From contig NC_086362.1 of assembly GCF_036324505.1 (NCBI RefSeq), positions 9,483,043 to 9,547,042 on the forward strand: DNA of 64,000 nt. The letters are read 5' to 3'. The notes beneath the pieces are model-generated. The model was not told the DNA's origin, ran no database searches, and saw only the letters and a program-made list of their open reading frames with translations. The translations under genes were made by a program, and so were the position numbers. Source of the DNA: Eleginops maclovinus. Its lineage: Eukaryota > Chordata > Actinopteri > Perciformes > Eleginopidae. This document shows, one piece after another, positions 1-48,379 of the stretch. How positions within the stretch are numbered: the first letter of the stretch is position 1; each line of letters begins with the position of its first letter.

Positions 1-79
1 ACCAACACCACAGTGCACGAATCAGAATGAGTGTGTGTGTAGTGTGTGTGTGTGTGTAGTGTGTCTGTGTGTGTGTTAC
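1..79. repeat. Interrupted TG repeat at NCX exon 13 donor side
   Basis: An imperfect TG array (31-76, interrupted by TAG and TCTG) lies directly against the exon 13 donor. In the transcript the intron therefore begins GTAACACACA. The next NCX exon is outside the window. Confidence 0.9.
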
Positions 80-37046
<36,967 letters not shown>

Positions 37047-37125
37047 TTCTGTCGATGCAGTCAGGCCTTCACTGGACCCTTCTGACTTCTATTCGGTCGT
37101 TGCAGAGAGGAGTGACGTCCGAATC
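37047..37125 (-). other. slc8a: Probable 5'-UTR part of NCX exon 1
   Basis: Upstream of the start codon on the minus strand, a strong pyrimidine run (37130-37153) ends at TGAAG|GATTC with the exon edge at 37125. This looks like a splice acceptor, so the first coding exon probably carries about 79 bases of 5' UTR. The promoter and first non-coding exon would then lie further upstream, at higher coordinates. I cannot locate them. Confidence 0.45.
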
Positions 37126-39044
37126 CTTCAGACAGAGACAGAAGGAGAGACATTATTTCACTTTTAAATACACCACTTAACTCTCTTAAGATCTATTTTG
37201 GTTGGCTTAATTGTATTCAGGATATAATACCCTCTTCTGCTTTTAAATCAACTTTGCCTTTAATTAAAGCATGCAGGAAGTGGTTACGCTTGAAGATATT
37301 AGCACAGAGTGAGGAAAAGCATCCGTGGCCGTCAGAATGAAAACCTGTATTTAATGTGACTTAAACAACAACATTCTTTATTTTAACAGAACTCAATCAA
37401 AGGTGGTTTATGGCGGATTATAAACACATCGAAAAAGCAACAAAAGCAATAACGAATGGCCATTACATGAAAGCAAGGCTGAAAACAGCTCTGTAAGTGA
37501 TGATATACTTGTAGCCAGCGTCTGTAATAAAGTTTAAACTATATAAAAAGTCTATAGATGCAGTAGGAGTAGCCGGCCTCAGGAGATGAAAAAAATCAAT
37601 CACCTCTTGTTTTTAATCTGGACTGTGGAGCGGTCAATAGAAAACTCTTTTTCGCTGCACAGCAGAGCAAACAGTATTCACATTTCTCCATTTGTAATCT
37701 TTAGAAATCCCCCTAAGACATTGCAATCTTACCAGGTGGTTTTTTTGGTGCTTAAACCTAACATAAATCACTGCATTATCATACACATGTAGTGTCAATA
37801 TTGATAAAGTATTACATTTTATATTTACTATTTATCTAAAAACCTTTATTGGACACAGTGGCAAGTCAGGTCTTTCACTCCACAGTCCAAGTTATCTCTC
37901 ATGTCTTTTATTTTCTGGTCTTAGCTGCACTGTTTATGGTTTTATATGACCAATGGTTGTAAAGATTACGTCTAATATCAAAGGGTTGTTTGTCTCGATA
38001 ACAGAAAACTAAAAAAAAAGTATCCTCCGGACTCTGCAGAGTCTTTTAGCTTCTTTAAGCTCATTGTTTTGATCGAGTCCTGCAGCTCTCATCAGGGTGA
38101 TTTCCGCCGCAGTATTAGCTGTTTTTTTTGTGTAAAAAAAGCTCTAAGAAAAATGCTGTTACTACCTGCTTCGCACCAATCAGCAGACAGACAAATGGAG
38201 CAGCTAGCAACATAGCGTACCATTCAGTAGCTAAAGAGACATGTATGTTTCTTTTTCCGAGGTTGGTAGAGACCGAACACAGAGCTTAAAGGACAGTAGC
38301 CTTTGGACATTGCCAAGGTGGCTAAGACTTAACATAAATGCTTATGTTACTTGGTGTGTGATGAATGACTAAATAGGCAACTGGAGGGAAGTGCTTCATG
38401 TGAGGTTGCGCTCAGGGCAAAAAAACTCATTCTCTCTGCTGCTGCTGCTCATAAATCTTTCGGTGTGAATACACGGTGAAGGCCAAAATGTTTAAAGTTG
38501 AATGACTCCTAACTTGGGACTGTCTCTCATGTGGACAGGATGAACATGATATTAAATGTAAGTGGACAAACTGAATTTCCTGAGTGAAACATGGCCTTGA
38601 GTCAAGTCTTTCATGTGTGAAACCTTACACACAAGACAGTATGGTGCATTTGTGTGCAGCCAGCTGTAAGCGATGTTCTTTACTGCGGTTTTCATTCTGC
38701 TGAACAATAGCTGAGCTGAAAACAAGCAGGTGAGGATACAACAGAAATATGTTTTCATGTCTCAGTTAGAAGAGAGTTGATTTATTGAGAGAGGAAACAG
38801 ATGGGAAAAAAAGGATGAGAAACGGTTTGACCCCGCAGGTCAAAATCAGTGAAAACATAGAAAGAGGAAGTGAAACATAAACGCATGTCACATTGCACAA
38901 TGACCAATACACAACAGTGTCAGTCAGCTTTGTAGGGCTCATGTTGCTGACCTTGTACTCGAATACTCTCACACACTCACTCCACACTGAGGGGAAGTGG
39001 GCCTTGGGCAAAAAAAGCGCTGACCCGATCCTCACCGAAATGCA

Positions 39045-39059
39045 TACACACACACACAC

Positions 39060-39116
<57 letters not shown>
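39045..39116. repeat. CA microsatellite with one CCAG interruption
   Basis: 72 bp. Confidence 0.97.
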
Positions 39117-39119
<3 letters not shown>

Positions 39120-39942
39120 AATCATCTGTCGTGACTTCAGCGGGGAGCTGTGACCCTGTCTTCATCTATCTTCCAGGGTCTAGCTGCTCTGACAACAACC
39201 TGTCACTTCAATACTCCACTCACTCCTCTCCACCGCCGTCATCCCGCTACTGCTACCCTCCACTACCTCTCGCTCCTTCCTTCCTTCTCCTTTTAGACTG
39301 AGGTCCTGCATCACAGACGGCTTTTTCATTTTCGCTCATAGTGATTAAAGAGTATGTTAAGATACAGGTTTCACATTATATCAATGAGATGTCACTCCTT
39401 ATTTGAAGTTCAACAGAATCAAAATTGACGCAGAAGAGATATTGTCAGTCCTAATCCAGGCATGTTTTATTGTAAAACAGTGGTGCCTACGTTACCCACA
39501 ATGCAACTTGAAAGAAATATTTTTTCTCAACTGTATTCATCAGAATTATCACTCAACTGTGCTAATTCAGCAAGATGGCAATGATGAGTCGACAAATTGC
39601 TTATAGTTCAGTATAATAATATAATAATAATTACTAACATTTTATTTTAATATTTTCATTGTGCAAAATGTGTTGTTTTCAGCCTCTCAAATATTAAGAA
39701 TTGTTACTCTTCTCTGTAATATTTCGGGTTAAGGTGAAAATCGGTTTCTAACTGACAAATCAAGTTGAAAAGAAAATACAATGGACATTTTAAAAATGGG
39801 ATACACCAAATAATAATCGATTCCTCTAAAAAACAATGGGCCGGATATTCTATAATGAGAATATTTGTTGAATTGCATTCATCTGTCAGACTAAAATCAT
39901 CCTTAAAAATGATGTTGAATAATCATTATAATCATATAAATG

Positions 39943-40015
39943 GGGCAGCAGCAGCCCATCTAAGGGTTGCCAGTTCAAGTCCTCATTGGACCGATACAGA
40001 CTGGTCTTTTCCCCC
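39943..40015 (+). mobile_element. Possible tRNA-derived SINE fragment
   Basis: GGTTGCCAGTTCAAGTCC (about 39965-39982) fits a degenerate RNA polymerase III B box, and the surrounding GGACCGATACAGACTGG resembles the head of a fish tRNA-SINE. No full A box or tail is visible. Confidence 0.35.
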
Positions 40016-40882
40016 GTCAATCCTATCATTGTGGTCTATCTGTTTGTATTTCTTGTATCTGTGTAAGTAAATGTCCTGTCGTCTCTTTTCTCTCTCTCCG
40101 CCTACACACACTCTGTCATCATTTCACATCTTAAGCACTTCTCCATATCCTCTGTTCGCTCCGTCTTTCACACCTCCGTCCAACCTCATCGCTCTTAATG
40201 TTCACCTCATCTGTAAACAAATATGTCTAATACATAGTCCCGCAAAGATGGTAAAAAGGAAGCAGGGTGGTTAATGGGAAGGGAACCGGATTGTGATGAA
40301 ATTTAAATGCAACTGCACAGTGACTAAATAGAGAATAAAGTGTCCCTGGTTAGATAAGCAGTGGTAATGAATTTTAGCGTAGAAGCTCAGTTTTGTGTCT
40401 AGGTATTTTATTTTCTATTGATGCATTTAAAAAAGCTATTATCTTTACTGGAGCTGAGTCAAGACAACTTTAAATTTTTAGACCTGACTCAATAAAAAAA
40501 GTGCAAGGCTGCAAGACAGAACAGAGCAAATCAATACAAAGAGGAAAAGTGGAAAGTTGCAAAATATTAGCTTTTAAAAGTGCTTAAAAGCGGAAAGGGT
40601 TGATAGGAGCAAATGCAGAGGGTGCTACACTGGCTCATTATCATGAAGTGAAGAGGGATTTTCTGACTACTGAGTGGGAAGAATGCTTTTATCTTTTCCT
40701 TTCTACATTTCAACAGCGCTGCACACTTTGAAGTTTGGTAGCAGTGACATCAGGATTAACCAGAATACACATTGAAGGGGTTTAAAGTGTGACTTTTATG
40801 CCAGATATATGTTTAAAACCAAACTTTAAACAAGCAATGATACCAGTTCAGAGCTAGAACTGACTTCTTATAACCGTGTGTG

Positions 40883-41003
<121 letters not shown>

Positions 41004-41494
41004 CTGTCTTATTTCCCCAAGGCTTTCTCCTTGTAGAACATGAATCATACTGACAGATCTCACACACACTATGACCTGTCCTGACTTTTCTCAAACTGAG
41101 GGTGATGCTCAGGCGTGTCTGCAGACAGGTGTGTAAATGTGGATGCACGTGCACACACAAACGCACATAATGTTCTAATCACTGACAAGCTCACAGAAAT
41201 GCACAACTGCTCTCAATCAGGCCAACAGGTGTTCACAGTGTGCGTATGTGTGTGTGTTGGTGTTTGTGTGTTGGTGCATGTGTGAGAAGGGAGACTGATC
41301 ATTTCATGATTGGATGATGCATGTTTACGCAACTTTGTAGGTGAAAGGCTGGAAGACATTGATAAAACAAGTGGATAATGAGGGAGAAGAACAGAAGAGA
41401 GGAAAGGAAAGGAAATTAGAGGGGGGGAAGGAAGGGAGAGGACAGGAAACAAAATAAAAATAAAGAGGAGAAAACAAGACAGGAAAGGGAAGGT

Positions 41495-42420
41495 TAACTC
41501 AACTCAACTCAACTCAACTTTATTTATAAAGCCCTTTAAAAACAGCCACAGCTGAAACACAGTGCTGCACATGGATGAAAACACGTAGCACAAGACACAA
41601 AACCCCAAAACAACAATAAACAATAACAATATAAAAACAAAAAGACCAATGAAACAAAAACAGAGTCTCATGCTGGGTTAAAAACCAAGGAATATAAGTG
41701 GGTTATAAGACGAGTTTTAAAAATGGGCAGTGAAGGGGCTTGTCTAATGTGCAATGGGAGGTCATTCCACAGATTAGGACCGGCAGCGGAAAAGGCTCTA
41801 TTCCCTCTGAGCTTCCGTTTACCTCCAGGAGCAGCTGATCAGCTGACCCTGAGGCACCGGGCAGGAGTGTAAGGATGGAGCAGCTCAGAGAGGTAAGACG
41901 GGGCGAGACCATTTAAAGATTTAAAAACAAATAAAAGAATCTTAAACTTGACCTAAAATGCACAGGCAGCCAGTGGAGGGAGGTTAAAATGGGAGTAATG
42001 TGCTCCCTTTTACGTGTTCCAGTTAGGAGTTGAGCGGCAGCGTTTTGGACTAACTGGAGACGTGCGAGGGAGGACTGGCTGACTCCAAGATAAAGTGCAT
42101 TACAGTAATCCAGCCGAGATGTAATAAAGGCATGGATTACTGTTTCAAAGTGCTTATGTGCAAGGAAGGGCTTCACCTTTCCCAGCTGCCTAAGATTTTT
42201 AAAAAGCTGGACTTCACTATTGCACCAATTTGACAGTCCATTTTAAAATCACTGTCCATGGCTTCCTGTAGTGCTCCAATGGGCACAGATCAACAGGAGG
42301 GGGTTCACAAGAGCCACTGGGACCGAACACCATCACTTCCGTTTTATTTTCATTACATTTTAAGAAATTTAAGAGAGAGAAAAAGAGAAAGAAGACTTTT
42401 ACTGTCTTACAAAATGGCAC
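41495..42420 (-). mobile_element. 5'-truncated L2/CR1-type LINE, 3' part of reverse transcriptase ORF
   Basis: Read on the minus strand, degraded frames give CNENKTEVMVFGPSGS, then VKPFLAHKHFETVIHAFITS with RLDYCNALYLG, QNAAAQLLTGTRKREHITPI, and later SELLHPYTPARC and AFSAAGPNLWNDLPLHIRQA. These are characteristic of the C-terminal reverse transcriptase region of fish L2/Rex-like LINEs. Frameshifts and a stop break it. It terminates at about 41495 in a TTGAG pentamer tail (41495-41519). The 5' end is truncated near 42420, so it cannot encode an active enzyme. Confidence 0.85.
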
Positions 42421-42658
42421 AAAGTCTTAAAATAAAGGTTGACATTTTTTTGTCTTAAACCCTCACTGGATTTAAATTGGTGTGACATTCAGAGAGGATT
42501 TACAGGAAAAGATGTATTTCATACAGATTTACTGCGTCACTTTTCATATTGAAAGCGAGAAGCTGTTGCTCTTGTGTTTCAAGTTTGGTCAAATATGCCG
42601 TTAACACTACAGGTGTCGTCAAATTTCCTAGAACTGAAATCTACTGTATTGAGGATTA

Positions 42659-42666
42659 TGACGTCA
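42659..42666. promoter_or_regulatory. Full palindromic CRE-like site
   Basis: TGACGTCA, the consensus for CREB/ATF binding. It is isolated, with no nearby transcription start recognised, so function is unknown. Confidence 0.25.
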
Positions 42667-42851
42667 CAGCCCTGGGAATAATGGAGATAATCTGTTATCT
42701 AAATGCAATATGCAAGAGAGGAAAACACAACTATAAAAAAGTGATGACCAAAAAGAAATAATCTGCCTGGGGAAACGGTAGCTGATTAAACCGGAACAAC
42801 AATGCCTGCGTCACAATTGAATTTGGAGAATGTTAAGTACAGCATGTGCCA

Positions 42852-42852
<1 letters not shown>

Positions 42853-42892
<40 letters not shown>
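42853..42892. repeat. (CA)20 microsatellite
   Basis: 40 bp of pure CA. Confidence 0.97.
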
Positions 42893-42894
<2 letters not shown>

Positions 42895-43714
42895 TGCAAA
42901 GGGCTAATGTCATTTGATTCATCACATCTTCATGGTCTCAGCTAGCATTAGTCCAGCCCGCCCCTTCCTCTCTTCTCTCCCTCCACCCTGTTTCTCACAC
43001 TGCTATAACATGTCTCATGACCTAACACTGTGAAAGCAGAATCAGATAAGGGAGATCACATGACTGTTTTCATTGCAAATCACCTGTGACTCCCTGAGGA
43101 AAGTGTGAATTACAAAGCCGTAGGAAGTGTTTTGTAATTGCCAGATATTATGATATATTTCATATAATCACAACACACTGGTGGTTGGATTTATATTCCC
43201 TCTGTTGAAGATGAATAGTTTTTACTTTCTCTCTTATTCTCTATTCAAATTATTTGTCTTATAACATTGTTATGTGCCCAATACTTTATGCTTTTATGGT
43301 ATCTCTGTCTGATTTCTCAATATAGCTCTACTGGGCGAGTGCAGCACCAAGATGCCATTTGGAGGTTTTATTCCCAATGAACGGCATTTGAATGATCCCC
43401 GTGAGAGCACAATCGAAGAAAAGATAGAATTGTATTTATCCCGAGAAAAATGGTTGTGCAATTGACTCGTGTGACCTGTAGGACAAGGCAGCTATCTCTT
43501 CATCTTCCCCTCCTAACTATCAATTCACTCCTCCCCTCTCTATCATAATCTCCCCTTTCTTTTCATCCCTAACTCCCCCTATGACACCCAATGTATTTTC
43601 TGCACTATACATCTCCTCTATGCTTCTTTCTCTAACAAAGTTATTATCGCTCCTCCACAGAGAGTCAAGGGGAACAAGATGAAGCCAGCGTGACTGATCT
43701 TGGTCATATCTCCA

Positions 43715-43832
<118 letters not shown>

Positions 43833-43890
43833 GCATGCATGTGTAATGTTCCCTGCAACTTTGCTGGTGTTGTGCTGTGTGACAGTTTGC

Positions 43891-44009
<119 letters not shown>

Positions 44010-44494
44010 GTGCCTGCGTGTGTGGATGTGCATGCGTGACTGATCTTTGGCTGCAGCCGTGGAAGCTCCAAGCTCGAAGGAGGGAGGGAGGAAGAAAAGG
44101 GGGGATTGGTGAAGGGAGTAGAAGTGGAGGAGGGAGGCAATGAGGCGGCGAGGCAAACCCAGGAGGGAGCCGTTATTGTGGGAGGGGGGGAAGCAGTGGC
44201 GCTGGCTGCCTCTGGAAGCTCAGAGAGCTTGGTTACTTGGGTATAGAACAAGATTAGAGGATGGTTGGAGAAACAGCCACAGAAAAAGAGGAGGAAGGAG
44301 GGGGGAGGGGAAAGGAAGAAAGGAAACGTAGTGAGAAAAAAGGATCAAAGTGCAGAGATAAAATCCAAGAAACGCAGGGAGGAGATGCACAGAGATAAGA
44401 AAGATGTGGAGGGAAAGACGCAGATCATGAGTGTGTGCAGCTCGGGGATTACAGCTATCGAGCAGCTGAAGAGCTGATGAGATGCGTAATTAGG

Positions 44495-44970
44495 CAGATT
44501 TAAGGGCGATAGTGAACGCGCCCCACTGGGCCTTGGATACAGCTGTCCAAGCATGTTAGAGAGTGCTGCAAAGTGCTGCCCATACTCCGGAGCTCGCTGC
44601 AGATTTAAGGCGATGGCAAACGCAGCCCAGTGGAACGAAAAGAAAGACATGAGGGATGCAGCCTGGCTGTCCCCTCCAAATGTAAACGAGGGCTGCACAC
44701 GCATCAGTTAGCCTCCAGTTTATGGAGTGTGTGTGTGCGTGCGTGCGTGATCTGAAGGAGATAGTTATTGCAATCTGCAAACAGATTGACAGCTGTCCAC
44801 TTCATTCAGTGCATCTTTCCTGTGAGACACTAACGTTGAACATTTACGAAACAATAGATCAGACAAGTAGATATTTATACGCGCTATTGATTGCACCAAC
44901 CGAGAATAGACTTACGTAAAACGGTATTGCACAGCATTGATTTACAGTGCTTGCAAACGCATCCCACTGG
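44495..44970 (+). repeat. Three spaced copies of a 33-bp motif
   Basis: Copies at 44495-44530, 44600-44633 and 44939-44970 share GATTTA-AG...(A)AACGC..CCCA.TGG. The first two are 105 bp apart and most alike. The third is more diverged. Confidence 0.6.
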
Positions 44971-45445
44971 TGCTTAGAGCACCTACTGATGCACCTGCTC
45001 CGAGTCATGTCTAAACAAAATATACATTTGGTATTACAAATTAATATTACATGCAACTGGAGAAAAAGCACCGCCTTATCTGCTATTGTAATTTAAAATT
45101 GTGCAATCATTTACAACATCGCACATTCCTTTACAAGACTTAAAGGGGCCCTATTGTGCTCATTTGCAGGTTTCAGAATTGTCTGTGGTGCCTCATGTGT
45201 GTCTCCATGCTTCAGTGCTCAAAAAGCTCTAAATTTTTCTCATACTGGCTGTGCTGCAGCACCTCTTTTCACCCTCTGTCTGAAACCAGAGACCGATCTG
45301 CAATGTACATTGTGTTGGACTGCTAGCCAATAGAAGTGCAAGTCTTACATTGTGATGTCACTATGTTGTGGAGGCCAACAAAGGAGTCCAATGGAGGCGT
45401 TTCAGGCAGGGGTGGAGTGTGTGGGAGAGAAAACTCCCTCTGGAG

Positions 45446-45520
45446 CAGGGGTCGGCAACCCGCGGCTCCCGAGCCGCATGCGGCTCTTTCATCCTTATGC
45501 TGCGGCTCTGTGCGGCTTGA
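45446..45520 (+). promoter_or_regulatory. hAT left terminal and subterminal repeats
   Basis: After the 15-bp terminal repeat, GCGGCTC occurs at 45462-45468, 45480-45486 and 45502-45508, the inverse GAGCCGC at 45471-45477, and GCGGCTT at 45512-45518. The middle pair forms a perfect 16-bp palindrome, GAGCCGCATGCGGCTC (45471-45486). Such clustered short motifs are typical binding sites for hAT transposases. Confidence 0.7.
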
Positions 45521-46036
45521 AGTGCATTTTATTTTTGTTAGTCCGTTTTTATTGTAGTTCTAAATTTGAACATTATTGTGATCGTGAAATATTCAAATAA
45601 AATTATTTTATTGTATTAATATGTTATTGTGGAGATCGTATTGAAACGCAGGAGACGTTCATTACAGTTGAGCACACGAATGCGTGTCTCGTTTAATCCC
45701 ACAGTAAAAATGAACAAAAACAAGATGGCGCTGTCCTGTAAACCAACAAGCATGGGGCTTCACGTCATCGTAAACACAGATTAATTAAAGGGACCACGAT
45801 CCCTTTTTACAGTCGTACTTTCAAGCATAAACCAACGGTCATACTTACAGGCATGAAACAACAGTGTGTAGAACCACACTTAAGAAGGAGGTGAATTATG
45901 TATATTACATTCACTACATTATTATTATTATTTTTAGTTTTCGTCGCTCAAAATATGCGTCACGCACGGAAGTCGGAAGCCTATTAGCCCGCCCAAACGC
46001 TGTGCATCTATCGAGACTTTCAACCCCAGGTAGGCT

Positions 46037-47971
46037 ATGGAGAAATCTAAGAAGAGAAAAATATCTGAAGAAAATAGAATATTTAATGATGCCTGGGCAG
46101 ATTCATTTGCATTTACCTCAGACGAGAGTGGCTTACCAGTATGCCTAATTTGTGGTGAGAAACTTGCCAACAATAAAAGATCAAATGTCGCAAGACATTT
46201 CCAAATTAAACACACTGCCTTTGCTGAAAAATATCCAGAGGGAGAAGAGAGAAAACAAGCTGTTTTGGAACTGAAGCGGAAAGCTGATCTGAGGAAAAAT
46301 CAATTCAAGAAATGGATGAAGTCTACAAATTCAACTACCTATGCAAGTTTTGTGGCCGCTCAGGAAATAGTCAGGCGTGGGAAGCCATTCACAGATGGCG
46401 AATATATGAAAGAGTCATTCATTAAGATTTCAGATCACCTATTTGCGGACTTTGGAAACAAGAGTCAAATTATGCAGAAAATCAGAGAGATGCCTCTCTC
46501 TGCGAAGACTGTCAAAGACAGGACCATAAAAATGGCAGAAAATATCACAAAACAGCAAATTAAAGACATCAATTCAGCTGCAGCGTACTCAATCGCCTGT
46601 GATGCGTCCAAAGACAAAAGTGACATTGAACAAATAGCGCTGTTCTGTCGATATATGAACACCGATGGACCACAGGAAGAAATGGTTGAGTTGATACCAC
46701 TAAAAGGCCAGACACGGGGGGAGGACATCTGTGAGGCTGTGCTTGACTGTTTAAGAGCCAAAGAAATAAAAACAACCCACCTGGTGTCAGCGGCTACTGA
46801 TGGCGCGCCGAGTATGACCGGAGCGCACAGGGGCTTTGTGGCCTTACTGCAGAAGTCACTGGACAGAAAGCTGCTGACATTTCACTGCATCCTGCACCAA
46901 GAGGCATTGTGTGCCCAAACCTTTCCTCCAGAATGCACAGAGGTCATGAATGTTGTCATTCAGATTGTCAATAAAATAATGGCAAAAGGTTTAAATCACC
47001 GTCAATTCCGATCATTACTGGATGAGGTGGAAAGCACGTACTCTGATCTCCTGCTGCATAATAGTGTCCGATGGCTGTCCAGAGGAGAGGTGCTAAAACG
47101 CTTTGCTGCATATCTGGGAGAGGTGAAAACTTACATGAGCAGCAAAGGGCTCACCTTTCCTGAACTGGAACAGCCAGAGTGGCTGGAAAAGCTGCACTTC
47201 ATGGTGGACATGACAGCTAACCTGAACAAGCTAAATACAACTCTTCAGGGGAGAGGAGGCACAGCGCTACACATGCTGGAAGAGGTGTTGGCGTTTGAGC
47301 GCAAGCTGACAGTGTTTGCCAGAGATTTACAGAGAGGCACACTGCTTCACTTCCCCTCTTTAAGAGAGTTCAGACAAGCTCACAAGGTGATAAATTCTGA
47401 GTATTTGCAGTCTGCAATCACCACAATGCAAGCATCGTTTGGGAAACGATTCTGTGAGTTCAGAGAGGAAAAAAATACATTGTCCTTCCCGGTCACTCCC
47501 CTGACCGTCGATCCAACCCTGTTAAATGTGACTGCATTTGCAGGTGTAAGTCAACCTGATCTTGAGCTGGAGCTGGCTGACATAGCCGACAAAGATATAT
47601 GGGTGTCCAAGTTCAAACGCTTGACAGATGATCTCGAAGATGTTTCCCGTCAGAAGGCCACTCTTGCTCAAAATCACAAATGGAGTGATATTGAGAACCT
47701 TCCAAGACCGGACAAACTTGTGTTTGAAACATGGAATAGCCTCCCCGACACCTACATAAACATGAAGAAATATGCGTTTGGAGTCCTGTCCGTCTTCGGA
47801 TCCACATATGTATGTGAGCAGCTATTTTCCACCATGAACTTTGTTAAAAACAAACACCGCTCACGCCTCACTGATGACAGCTTACAGTCCTGCGTAAAGA
47901 TGAAAGTGACTTCCTACAGCGCTGATTTGGAGACGCTGTGCGCAGAGGTTCAGGAGCAGAAGTCCCATTAA
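46037..47971 (+). CDS. hAT transposase, 644 aa, intact
   Basis: The enzyme would cut and paste the surrounding element. An N-terminal BED-like zinc finger is visible (C36, C39, H54, H59). The hAT catalytic core follows: D189 in ACDAS, D255 in ATDGAPSM, W346 in VRWLSRGE, and E594 in the C-terminal dimerisation segment YVCEQLFSTMNF. The overall type is that of the GTF2IRD2/ZBED-related transposase-like proteins. The frame has no stop or frameshift over 1935 bp. TAG lies two codons upstream of the chosen ATG, although CAG|GTAGGC at 46027 could also be a splice donor for an upstream exon. An AATAAA signal lies at 47980-47985. Activity is an inference. Confidence 0.95.
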   Translation: MEKSKKRKISEENRIFNDAWADSFAFTSDESGLPVCLICGEKLANNKRSNVARHFQIKHTAFAEKYPEGEERKQAVLELKRKADLRKNQFKKWMKSTNSTTYASFVAAQEIVRRGKPFTDGEYMKESFIKISDHLFADFGNKSQIMQKIREMPLSAKTVKDRTIKMAENITKQQIKDINSAAAYSIACDASKDKSDIEQIALFCRYMNTDGPQEEMVELIPLKGQTRGEDICEAVLDCLRAKEIKTTHLVSAATDGAPSMTGAHRGFVALLQKSLDRKLLTFHCILHQEALCAQTFPPECTEVMNVVIQIVNKIMAKGLNHRQFRSLLDEVESTYSDLLLHNSVRWLSRGEVLKRFAAYLGEVKTYMSSKGLTFPELEQPEWLEKLHFMVDMTANLNKLNTTLQGRGGTALHMLEEVLAFERKLTVFARDLQRGTLLHFPSLREFRQAHKVINSEYLQSAITTMQASFGKRFCEFREEKNTLSFPVTPLTVDPTLLNVTAFAGVSQPDLELELADIADKDIWVSKFKRLTDDLEDVSRQKATLAQNHKWSDIENLPRPDKLVFETWNSLPDTYINMKKYAFGVLSVFGSTYVCEQLFSTMNFVKNKHRSRLTDDSLQSCVKMKVTSYSADLETLCAEVQEQKSH

Positions 47972-48343
47972 CCAGGTAAAATAAATATTTATGCAGACAT
48001 TTAGAAAATATTTATTTTTCATTGTTCAGTGAAATAGTGCTCTTTTTTCCATTTTTTAAAATTCAGGTCAAGGCTCCGATAGCTACACGCCCCAAAAGCA
48101 CAATAGCGATATGATGACGGCTCACGGCATTTTTTGTTTGTGTTATAATATAATGCCATATATGCTGTATTATTTAAGTTCAACCTTTCATTTCATTTGA
48201 AAGAGACCCTTAACTTGTTGTGTTTTTTTATTAGTGTTTAAGAAATCAAAATGTGTTCATTACATGAATAAAATTCTTTTTTCTCTGCGGCACTTCATGG
48301 ATTTCATAAGCAACACACTATACTTTACAAAGCGGAAAGGTAA

Positions 48344-48379
48344 AATAATAATAGTAATAATAATTATAATAATAATAAC
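48344..48379. repeat. Imperfect ATA/TAA repeat inside hAT element
   Basis: Runs of ATAATA and TAATAATA in the 3' non-coding part of the transposon. Confidence 0.85.
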
